Below are positions 6,508 through 13,346 of a stretch of 64,000 nucleotides of DNA, one piece after another. The position numbers and the translations under genes are program-made. This stretch comes from Lentihominibacter butyricus (GTDB lineage: Bacteria; Bacillota; Clostridia; Peptostreptococcales; Anaerovoracaceae), in the NCBI RefSeq assembly GCF_025567305.1, contig NZ_JAOQJP010000009.1, positions 62,001-126,000 of the forward strand. The letters run 5' to 3'. How positions within the stretch are numbered: position 1 is the first letter of the stretch; every line of letters begins with the position of its first letter. The notes beneath the pieces are model-generated. The model was not told where the DNA came from. It was given only the letters and a program-made list of their open reading frames with translations, and made no database searches.

Positions 6508-8309
6508 AACAGTATATTTATAACCATACACAGCATTATGCCGGTGAGAGTCGGCAGCAGAAAGGCGCAGGCGGTCCATTTGAGGCTGCCTGTTTCTTTT
6601 TTTACCGTGAGACATGTGGTGCCGCACGGGAAGTGAAAAAGGCACAGTATCGCCACGCACAGGGCTGTCCGGAAGGTCCAGCCGCATCCTGCGAGTATGT
6701 CCTGGAGCTGTGATAGGCTGCTGTAGTCTGTCAGTACGCCTGACGACATGTAGCTCATCAGCATCACGGGTATCACGATCTCATTTGCGGGAAATCCGAG
6801 GATAAAAGCCATGACGATCACGCCGTCAACTCCGATGAGCCTGCCGAACGGATCGAGAAAATCCGTGCAGTGGTCGAGGATCGAAACGCTGCCGATCTTT
6901 ATATTGGCGAGGATCCATATCACGATACCGAACGGTGCGGCGACGGCGATAGCTCTGCCGAGAACGAAGACTGTCCTGTCTCTGATGGATCGTATTATCA
7001 CGCTGCCGGCCTTCGGCACTCTGTACGGAGGCAGTTCAAGTATGAATGAGGACGGTATCCCTTTCAATATCGTTGAGGAAAGCAGCTTTGACATCAGCAG
7101 AGTGACGATTATCCCGAGCAGTATGAAGCCTGTCAGAACGGCGCCGGCTGCCAGCGTGCGCACGGGTGAAGCGGCGGGTATGAAAAAGATCAGGATCATG
7201 GCCATCAGAGTTGGGAATCTGCCGTTGCAGGGGACAAAGCTGTTGGTGAGTATGGCGATGAGACGTTCTCTGGGTGATTCTATGATCCGGCAGCCTGTGA
7301 CTCCGCAGGCATTGCATCCAAAACCCATGCACATCGTCAGCGACTGCTTTCCATGAGCGCCGCAACGCCTGAATGCTTCGTCGAGATTGAACGCGACTCT
7401 CGGCAGATAACCGAAGTCCTCCAGGAGGGTGAACAGCGGGAAAAAGATCGCCATAGGCGGAAGCATCACTGCGATCACCCAGGTGACAGTCTTGTAAAGG
7501 CCGTCCATCGTGACTGCCGTGAAAAGTCCAGGCATTTCTGCATTTGACATCATGAGCCGGAGCTTCGAGTCAAGCGCGCTGAAAAGCGCCGTCAGGGCTT
7601 CTGACGGGTAGTTCGCGCCGACCATGGTGATCCAGAAGATCAGCAGCAGGAGAAGAAGCATCACAGGGATGCCGGCTGTTTTTGACGTGAGTATCCTGTC
7701 TAGCTTACGGTCAAAGCTGCACGGTTCTTTTTTCCGGAAGCTCACGCACTGTCTGTAGATACTGCTTATGTCCACAGGATGGCTGCTGTCTGCGGGCCTT
7801 TCTGATGCAAAGCTGCCGGGGGCGAAGCTGTAAAGTACTTCGATGAGTTCGTCGAGCCCTTCTTCTGAGCGTGCGGATGCAGGGATTACGGGGATCCCGA
7901 GAAGCTCCTGCAGTTTTCCGATGTCGGGAATGATGCCTTTTTTTCGGGCTTCATCCATCAGGTTCACGCAAAGCACGGCGTCGTGTGTGATATCGAGGAT
8001 GTCTTTTACGAGCAGGAGGTTCCGTTCCAGGCATGTGGCGTCGGCGACGATAAGTATTATGTCGGCTTTTCCGGATCTTATGTATTCGCCGGTCACGGCC
8101 TCGTCGGGCGACAGCGAGTCGAGGGAATATGCTCCGGGCAGATCGATGAAGTCAAAGGTGGCATCCTTGTATTTCATGTTCCCGGCTGCGTTCGTGACGG
8201 TTTTTCCGGGCCAGTTGCCGGTGTGCTGGTGCATTCCCGTGAGTGCGTTGAAAACAGTGCTTTTGCCCACGTTGGGGTTGCCGGCCAGCGCTATCGTTTT
8301 GTTTTTCAT
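6504..8309 (-). CDS. feoB: Ferrous iron transporter FeoB
   Basis: A 601-residue inner-membrane Fe(II) transporter. The N-terminal G-protein domain has the P-loop GNPNVGKST at residues 10-18, switch DLPGAYSL, and NLMDEA as the G4 region. After a helical spacer come two Gate-type membrane repeats. Conserved cysteines are seen at FGCNACGVTGC and PCNGRFPTL. The length is near the short end for Clostridia. A good GGGAGG site precedes the ATG. It lies 164 bases downstream of feoA, so the two probably form one feoAB transcript. The gene runs head-on into the flavodoxin gene. Confidence 0.96.
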   Translation of the reverse strand: MKNKTIALAGNPNVGKSTVFNALTGMHQHTGNWPGKTVTNAAGNMKYKDATFDFIDLPGAYSLDSLSPDEAVTGEYIRSGKADIILIVADATCLERNLLLVKDILDITHDAVLCVNLMDEARKKGIIPDIGKLQELLGIPVIPASARSEEGLDELIEVLYSFAPGSFASERPADSSHPVDISSIYRQCVSFRKKEPCSFDRKLDRILTSKTAGIPVMLLLLLLIFWITMVGANYPSEALTALFSALDSKLRLMMSNAEMPGLFTAVTMDGLYKTVTWVIAVMLPPMAIFFPLFTLLEDFGYLPRVAFNLDEAFRRCGAHGKQSLTMCMGFGCNACGVTGCRIIESPRERLIAILTNSFVPCNGRFPTLMAMILIFFIPAASPVRTLAAGAVLTGFILLGIIVTLLMSKLLSSTILKGIPSSFILELPPYRVPKAGSVIIRSIRDRTVFVLGRAIAVAAPFGIVIWILANIKIGSVSILDHCTDFLDPFGRLIGVDGVIVMAFILGFPANEIVIPVMLMSYMSSGVLTDYSSLSQLQDILAGCGWTFRTALCVAILCLFHFPCGTTCLTVKKETGSLKWTACAFLLPTLTGIMLCMVINILF

Positions 8310-8473
8310 AAAAACACCTCCCTGGAAAGTATATGAAAGCTTTTGCAGAGAGGTGAATGTACGATGCCCCTGATCGGCTGAACTTTACATGTGCTGTTTG
8401 CGATGTCTGTTGAGTGTGGTTGAGTGTGGCGTGCCGGCCATGTTCGATGATCCGGGTCAGGATGTCTGTCGTA

Positions 8474-8722
8474 TCAGTGATTATCGGCAGGCACCACGCT
8501 GATGTTTTCTGAGGTTTCCTTTCTGAGAGCTATGACTGTTCCCATGATCTCATAAGCGGAAAGTGTGCCGGCAGGGCTGCTGAAAAGTTTTTTTATCTTT
8601 GAACCGGGGAATATCCCGTACCCCCGAAGTCCGGAAACGGCGGATGATATATGATCAACGGAATGTATCATGTATTCGCTGTCATAAACTGCATCGGAAA
8701 GTGATATTATTGTGAAATTCAT
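8474..8722 (-). CDS. feoA: FeoA family protein
   Basis: An 82-residue SH3-like FeoA protein. It contains the family's LRGYGIFPGSKIKKLF pattern (about residues 33-48) and a C-terminal MGTVIALRKETSENI strand pair. FeoA binds or modulates the FeoB G-domain in the cytoplasm. The start at 8722 follows GGAGG with 6-base spacing. A longer in-frame start at 8737 would overlap that site. It is upstream of feoB in the same direction. No TTAGT palindrome is visible before it. A -10-like TATAAT is present on this strand near 8755-8760. Confidence 0.85.
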   Translation of the reverse strand: MNFTIISLSDAVYDSEYMIHSVDHISSAVSGLRGYGIFPGSKIKKLFSSPAGTLSAYEIMGTVIALRKETSENISVVPADNH

Positions 8723-8816
8723 GGTTGACCTCCGCATGAAAATAGTGTAATATTATACGTGCTCGACTGTATATGAAATGTATTAAAAACTTATTAATAA
8801 TATCATATAAAAAGTC

Positions 8817-8845
8817 TTGACAAGAAGTTCTTAAAATGATAAGAT
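8817..8845 (+). promoter_or_regulatory. Promoter of the tRNA cluster
   Basis: TTGACA at 8817-8822, a 17-base spacer and TAAGAT at 8840-8845. The first tRNA starts 37 bases downstream. Confidence 0.75.
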
Positions 8846-8881
8846 ATTTCTCGCAGCGATTGAGAGTTTGCTGCAAGGTGT

Positions 8882-8958
8882 GGCGGTGTAGCTTAGTTGG
8901 CTAGAGCGTCCGGTTCATACCCGGAAGGTCGGTGGTTCGACTCCACTCGCCGCTACCA
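8882..8958 (+). tRNA. tRNA-Met (CAT)
   Basis: A 77-nt cloverleaf with anticodon loop TTCATAC and CCA encoded. The acceptor GGCGGTG pairs with CGCCGCT. The anticodon stem lacks the three consecutive G-C pairs of initiator tRNA, so this is most likely elongator Met. A lysidine-modified Ile tRNA is less likely. First of six tandem tRNAs. Confidence 0.9.
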
Positions 8959-8967
8959 TATTAATAA

Positions 8968-9043
8968 GGGCGCTTAGCTCAGCTGGGAGAGCACCTGCCT
9001 TACAAGCAGGGGGTCATAGGTTCGAGCCCTATAGCGCCCACCA
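8968..9043 (+). tRNA. tRNA-Val (TAC)
   Basis: A 76-nt cloverleaf. Anticodon stem CCTGC/GCAGG with loop CTTACAA, so the anticodon is TAC. Acceptor GGGCGCT pairs with AGCGCCC and CCA is encoded. Confidence 0.95.
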
Positions 9044-9046
9044 AAT

Positions 9047-9123
9047 GGTCCGGTAGTTCAGTTGGTTAGAATGCCAGCCTGTCACGCTGGAGGTCGACGG
9101 TTCGAGCCCGTTCCGGATCGCCA
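9047..9123 (+). tRNA. tRNA-Asp (GTC)
   Basis: A 77-nt cloverleaf. Anticodon stem CCAGC/GCTGG with loop CTGTCAC, so the anticodon is GTC. It has a G discriminator and an encoded CCA. Confidence 0.95.
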
Positions 9124-9151
9124 AATTTTATTGGGAGGCAACTCCCCTTGA

Positions 9152-9226
<75 letters not shown>

Positions 9227-9258
9227 AATCAAAAGAACAAATCCTTTGTTCATCATAT

Positions 9259-9335
9259 GGTGGGTATAGTCAAGTGGTTAAGACAGCGGGTTGTGGCTCC
9301 GTTATGCGTGGGTTCGAATCCCACTATCCACCCCA
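9259..9335 (+). tRNA. tRNA-His (GTG)
   Basis: Anticodon loop TTGTGGC, so the anticodon is GTG. The acceptor GTGGGTA starts at 9260, the discriminator is C, and an extra G at 9259 can serve as the G-1 identity base of tRNA-His. CCA is encoded. Confidence 0.94.
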
Positions 9336-9369
9336 TTTGATCTTATAGATCAGGCTTACAATTGAATGT

Positions 9370-9444
9370 TGGGGTATCGCCAAGCGGTAAGGCAATGGAT
9401 TCTGATTCCATCATGCGCAGGTTCGAATCCTGCTACCCTAGCCA
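9370..9444 (+). tRNA. tRNA-Gln (CTG)
   Basis: A 75-nt cloverleaf. Anticodon stem ATGGA/TCCAT with loop TTCTGAT, so the anticodon is CTG. The U1-A72 terminal pair is typical of tRNA-Gln. CCA is encoded. Confidence 0.93.
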
Positions 9445-9447
9445 ATT

Positions 9448-9480
9448 AAAAGACTCGAAGCGAAAGCTTCGGGTCTTTTG
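9448..9480 (+). terminator. Terminator of the tRNA cluster
   Basis: AAAAGACTCGAAGC at 9448-9461, loop GAAA, then GCTTCGGGTCTTTT at 9466-9479. A strong stem with A/U-rich ends. Confidence 0.9.
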
Positions 9481-9622
9481 CTGTTTCAAGGGGTCCAAGT
9501 GATTGCAACGTTTTCGGCGATTTTACGCCAGTGCATGTGAGTGCAGTCAGGTGCACTCAGTTGCCAATAAATACGGTTTATGTCCAACGCGGCTGGACAT
9601 GGCGAGCCTGTGCGGAGTATGC

Positions 9623-9712
9623 ATGAAGAAGATACTGAGGGAGCTGAAAGAAGCTGTGAAAGCAAACAAAGTACTCTCTTTTCTGAGTGGTGAGCATGAG
9701 AAAAGAGAATAA
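9623..9712 (+). CDS. Possible 29-aa peptide
   Basis: ATG at 9623 with GGAG about 8 bases upstream opens a 29-residue, Lys/Glu-rich helical peptide (MKKILRELKEAVKANK then a short tail). The frame is open further upstream from 9503, with Cys-rich, low-quality coding. It may be a real microprotein or the 3' remnant of a lost gene. The rest of 9481-9820 contains nothing else I can support. Confidence 0.25.
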   Translation: MKKILRELKEAVKANKVLSFLSGEHEKRE

Positions 9713-9820
9713 GGGTGATCTAATATATAGTCCGGTGCAAAAGCCGGATATTACATACTGGCAGCTTCTATGAAAAGAATGTATGTTCGATACATATACA
9801 GAACACAGGAGGAACAACAG

Positions 9821-10093
9821 ATGAAAGAATCGATCATACGTGAACTTTACGAAGACTCATTATCAAGGTCAGAACTGATCATGCCGGAAGGGATCAGGTA
9901 TCAGACCTGCAGTGAAAGAAAAGAAGAAGCAGAGCAGCAGCTCAAAGAAACGCTTTCAGCTCCACAAAGAGAACTCTTCGAAAAATTCCTGACAGCACAG
10001 CATGACGTTCGGAGCATAGAAGATGAGGAGACATACAGACAGGGGGTATCGCTGGGAGTAAGGATAACGGCAGAAGCATTTGTGGCAGAATAA
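9821..10093 (+). CDS. DUF6809-like protein
   Basis: A 90-residue, highly charged helical protein. It starts MKESIIRELYEDSLSRSE and has a QLKETLSAPQRELFEKF segment. The pattern is that of small proteins annotated as DUF6809 in Clostridia, often near phage-like or accessory genes. Function unknown. ACAGGAGGAAC before 9821 sets the start. An upstream in-frame ATG at 9770 has no ribosome site. Confidence 0.6.
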   Translation: MKESIIRELYEDSLSRSELIMPEGIRYQTCSERKEEAEQQLKETLSAPQRELFEKFLTAQHDVRSIEDEETYRQGVSLGVRITAEAFVAE

Positions 10094-10412
10094 ATAGCGG
10101 ATAGAAGAGCTTATTGTGATATAATATATACGATCCTGAATTTGCAGATATCGCTGGATGATACAAATGAGATGGGCGGATCATTCGAAAATATATTAGC
10201 CAAAAGTGAAAAACGATCAAATATGGACAATATCCGTTACTTCTTTAGAAGATGATTTTGTTCAGAGACAAGCAGATGAGGAGATAGAAAGTTTTTTAAA
10301 ATCGGAGTGCATAGGGGGATTGAAGCTGTGATTCTTGGAGTAGTTCTCTGCATTAATAGAGAAAAGAGAATGAACAACATCGAGGACACACCGTGATTTA
10401 AGGAGAAAGATA
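10094..10412 (+). other. Gene-poor stretch, possibly eroded coding sequence
   Basis: About 320 bases with no complete gene. Short open stretches, for example near 10150-10250 and 10270-10330, read like coding sequence but are broken by stops and lack start signals. It is AT-rich like the following gene. I see no tRNA, repeat or convincing promoter. Confidence 0.4.
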
Positions 10413-10931
10413 ATGAGAACATACGAAAATAAAGATGAATTAAAAAGAGAGATAAATAAAAGTTTTGAAAAATATATTTCTGAATTTGATGATATCCCGG
10501 AATCCTTAAAAGATGTAAGCGTTGAGGAAGTCGACAGGACTCCTGCAGAAAATCTTGCTTATCAGGTAGGCTGGACAACTTTAGTTCTTAAGTGGGAAGA
10601 AGATGAAAGAAACGGACTTCAAGTAAAAACGCCTTCAGATGATTTTAAATGGAATCAGCTTGGCGATTTATATCAATGGTTCAATGATATCTACGCTCAT
10701 CTGTCTCTTCAGGAGCTGAAAGAAATATTGAATGATAATATCGATTCCATTTATGCAATGATCGATTCTCTGAGCGAGGAAGAATTATTCAAACCACATA
10801 TGAGAAAATGGGCTGATGAAGCGACTAAAACAGCAGTCTGGGAAGTATATAAGTTCATTCATGTCAACACAGTTGCTCCTTTCGGAACATTTAGAACAAA
10901 AATCAGGAAATGGAAAAAGATCGCACTATAA
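10413..10931 (+). CDS. ClbS/DfsB-like four-helix bundle protein
   Basis: A 172-residue protein with the DUF1706 (ClbS/DfsB) layout. The opening is KDELKREINKSFEKY. A helix follows with RTPAENLAYQVGWTTLVLKWE (about residues 47-67), then WNQLGDLYQWFNDIYAHLS, and the C-terminal FGTFRTKIRKWKK. ClbS itself is a cyclopropane hydrolase that protects against colibactin, but most family members have no known substrate. It has an AAGGAG site. It is more AT-rich than its neighbours and stands alone between eroded stretches, which suggests horizontal acquisition. Confidence 0.8.
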   Translation: MRTYENKDELKREINKSFEKYISEFDDIPESLKDVSVEEVDRTPAENLAYQVGWTTLVLKWEEDERNGLQVKTPSDDFKWNQLGDLYQWFNDIYAHLSLQELKEILNDNIDSIYAMIDSLSEEELFKPHMRKWADEATKTAVWEVYKFIHVNTVAPFGTFRTKIRKWKKIAL

Positions 10932-11244
10932 CTTACCGTTTGTGCGTTACATGAAGAATAATTTCAAAATGGGTTTCCAGGTATCTGATATATGGCTGCA
11001 TCAATTTTGATTTGCCGGATCGGCGGATACCTGCGATGATCTTGATATCAAAGATCGTATCTTTTACAGGATCAAAGACGCCTCAAATGGGATCATTACA
11101 AAACCAGATATAATCAACATAATACAGGCTGGGAAATCAGTTCCTCAGCTTTTTTGTTTTTTGAACTTTTTATTTCACGGCGGCTGATTTAATGTATAAT
11201 GAACATATCGAAAGCGAGTTGCTTTTGATAGAAAAGGAGGAGAT
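10932..11244 (+). other. Intergenic stretch with a coding-like remnant and the lexA -10 region
   Basis: From about 11010 to 11190 one frame is open for about 60 codons and reads like real protein (for example DDLDIKDRIFYRIKDASNGI). It has no start codon or ribosome site, so it looks like the 3' fragment of a lost gene. TATAAT at 11195-11200 may be the lexA -10 box. GAACATATCGAAAG just after it only half-matches the Gram-positive LexA box. Confidence 0.4.
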
Positions 11245-11841
11245 ATGAGAACAAAAGATCCTGAACTTATGAAACAGATCCTGGAATATATCGAGGACTA
11301 TTACATCGATCACAATGCTTCTCCGTCAACGACACAGATAGCGGAGCAGATGGGGATCGCCAGAGGGACCGTACATAAATATCTTGTCGAGATGGACGAG
11401 CGAGGGATGCTTTCCTATCAGGGCAGGAATATCACGACAGAGAGGACGGAGAAGATGCATACATCGACTTTCAGGGCGGCAGTCGTGGGAGATATATCAT
11501 GTGGTCTTCCCGATATCGCAGAAGAGCATATCGAAGAGTATGTATCTCTTCCGGAGTCAATGTTCGGAAGCGGCGAATTCTATATCTTTCGTATACGGGA
11601 TGAGTCCATGATCGAAGCGGGTGTAGATCCCGGTGACCTGGTAGTGATCCGCAGGCAGGAGACTGCTGAGAATGGACAGATCGCAGTTGTGCTTGTAGAT
11701 GAAGAAGCGACGATGAAGAGATTCTATATAGAGGATGACAGAGTAAGACTGCATCCTGAAAACAGTGAAATTGAAGATTTTTATGTGGATAACTGTATCA
11801 TCCAGGGTGTTGCCGTAAAGGTGATAAAGGATTTGAGATAG
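11245..11841 (+). CDS. lexA: LexA repressor
   Basis: A 198-residue SOS repressor and self-cleaving serine peptidase. The N-terminal winged helix spans about residues 1-68 (STTQIAEQMGIARGTVHKYL). The autocleavage site is C86-G87 (ISCGLP), where most LexA proteins have Ala-Gly and UmuD has Cys-Gly. The catalytic dyad is S121 (RDESMIEAG) and K158 (EATMKRF). AAAGGAGGAG sets the start. It appears monocistronic. A partial SOS box near 11201 is not convincing. Confidence 0.92.
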   Translation: MRTKDPELMKQILEYIEDYYIDHNASPSTTQIAEQMGIARGTVHKYLVEMDERGMLSYQGRNITTERTEKMHTSTFRAAVVGDISCGLPDIAEEHIEEYVSLPESMFGSGEFYIFRIRDESMIEAGVDPGDLVVIRRQETAENGQIAVVLVDEEATMKRFYIEDDRVRLHPENSEIEDFYVDNCIIQGVAVKVIKDLR

Positions 11842-11991
11842 AGCTTTTTTGAGTACAGGAGCAGATTTGCAGTGAACTTTAAAAACAACCGGAAGACAGT
11901 AAGCTGTCGGCAGCTAAGATGGCAGAAAAGTCAGGTGTTGCAGGGCGAAACATAAAAACCCTGATAAAATATAAAATCTAAAAGAATTTTG

Positions 11992-12058
11992 TTGACGGTG
12001 TGACGTTTCGGTGATAATATCAAGAAAACGGGAAACCTGAATTGCTTTTTGGGTTTCC
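11992..12058 (+). promoter_or_regulatory. Promoter and leader hairpin of the TetR-hyp operon
   Basis: TTGACG at 11992-11997, a 17-base spacer and TAATAT at 12015-12020. Downstream, GGAAACC at 12031-12037 pairs with GGTTTCC at 12052-12058. The hairpin lies in the untranslated leader 28 bases before the TetR start and could be an operator or an RNA structure. The stretch 11842-11991 before it holds no gene. Confidence 0.55.
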
Positions 12059-12086
12059 GACGGGTTTTGTAAAGAAGAATACTTAT

Positions 12087-12668
12087 ATGGAAAATGATAT
12101 GACGACAGAATTGAAAGAACGGATCATAGATGTTGCCATCGAGGAATTCACACTGATGGGACTTAAATTTACTATGAACGATATTGCCCGTAAACTGGGA
12201 ATAAGCAAGAAAACGATATACACGATCTTTGACAGTAAACGGGATGTGCTTGTCGGGATAGCTGACAGATATTCTGACGATTTCAGGAGCATGCAGGAAG
12301 AGATCGAACGTAATCCGGATCTGGATGCTGAACAGAAATTCGAAAGGATCCTTCTGGCACTTCCTGAGAAGTATTACAATATCGGTCTCAATCGTATATA
12401 TGAGCTTTCGTTCAAGTATCCTAGGCAGTACGACTATCTTATGGCATCAGTCAATATGGGATGGCAGATTGCAGAGAATTATCTCAGGGAAGGGATCAGG
12501 AACGGAGCGTTCGATGATGTTTCGATCCCGGTGTTCATGTCAATGGTCAAGGGCACAGTAAGCTGTTTTATGCGGACAAGTGTGCTATATGATAATGACA
12601 TGACATATGAACAGGGAAAACTCGAAATGGTGAGAATACTGATGAAAGGAATAAAGTCAGATGAGTGA
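12087..12668 (+). CDS. TetR-family regulator
   Basis: A 193-residue TetR protein. The N-terminal helix-turn-helix spans about residues 8-55 (TMNDIARKLGISKKTIYTIF), and the C-terminal ligand/dimer domain is helical. It is the first gene of an apparent operon and overlaps hypB by 8 bases, so translation may be coupled. It is therefore likely to control, and be induced by, the substrate of the hypB/oxidoreductase/hypA system. The effector is unknown. The start at 12087 is preceded by AAGAAG. 12099 is an alternative. Confidence 0.85.
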   Translation: MENDMTTELKERIIDVAIEEFTLMGLKFTMNDIARKLGISKKTIYTIFDSKRDVLVGIADRYSDDFRSMQEEIERNPDLDAEQKFERILLALPEKYYNIGLNRIYELSFKYPRQYDYLMASVNMGWQIAENYLREGIRNGAFDDVSIPVFMSMVKGTVSCFMRTSVLYDNDMTYEQGKLEMVRILMKGIKSDE

Positions 12669-13332
12669 GGTTCGGATCATTGAAATCAAAGAAAGTGTTT
12701 TTGCAGATAACGACAGGTATGCTGATGAGTTGAGAAGCAGACTCAGAGCGGATAAGGTTTTTCTTATGAATCTCATGTCTTCGCCGGGATCTGGAAAGAC
12801 GACGCTTTTGAAAGGAACGATAGGTTTGCTTAAGGACAGACTGAAGATCGGTGTGATGGAAGCTGATATCGACTCCGATGTTGATGCGAAAGCCATTGCA
12901 GAAACAGGAGTCAAGGCGATCCAGCTCCATACCGGCGGGATGTGCCACCTTGATGCTGAGATGACAAGGCAGGGTCTTAATGCACTTGGTACAGATGATC
13001 TTGATCTTGCGATCCTGGAGAATGTTGGCAATCTTGTATGTCCTGCAGAGTTTGATACAGGAGCTTCTGCTAATGTCATGATACTCTCTGTTCCTGAGGG
13101 TCATGACAAACCGCTTAAATATCCGCTGATGTTTGAAATATGCGATGCAGTGCTTATAAACAAGGTCGATGTGCTGCCATATTTTGATTTTGATATGGAG
13201 CTTGTAGAGGAATATATCCATATGAGAAATCCTGATGCGGTGATTTTTCCTGTTAGTGCCAGGACTGGCGAGGGAATGGATGCATGGACTGACTGGCTTG
13301 AGGACAGAGTCAATGATTGGAATGATAAATAG
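12661..13332 (+). CDS. hypB: HypB-like nickel-insertion GTPase
   Basis: A 223-residue SIMIBI-class GTPase. The P-loop SSPGSGKTTLL lies at about residues 40-50, EADIDSDVDA at about 67-76, and GMCHLDAEM (about 93-101) carries the Cys-His metal/nucleotide switch typical of HypB. NKVDVLPYFDFD is the G4 guanine-specificity region. There is no His-rich or CxxCGC N-terminal nickel store. HypB normally works with HypA to load nickel into [NiFe]-hydrogenase. Here hypA is two genes downstream, but no hydrogenase subunit or hypC-F lies in the operon, so the target protein is an open question. Confidence 0.9.
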   Translation: MSEVRIIEIKESVFADNDRYADELRSRLRADKVFLMNLMSSPGSGKTTLLKGTIGLLKDRLKIGVMEADIDSDVDAKAIAETGVKAIQLHTGGMCHLDAEMTRQGLNALGTDDLDLAILENVGNLVCPAEFDTGASANVMILSVPEGHDKPLKYPLMFEICDAVLINKVDVLPYFDFDMELVEEYIHMRNPDAVIFPVSARTGEGMDAWTDWLEDRVNDWNDK

Positions 13333-13346
13333 AGGAGGAGAGAATC

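Noticed and set aside
8408..8428. GTTGAGTGTG direct repeat in the feoA-feoB gap
   Set aside because: Only two short copies with no further structure; likely chance.
12568..13221. Long open frame on the minus strand opposite hypB
   Set aside because: It is the antisense shadow of a strongly supported HypB; it lacks a ribosome site and any recognisable motif.
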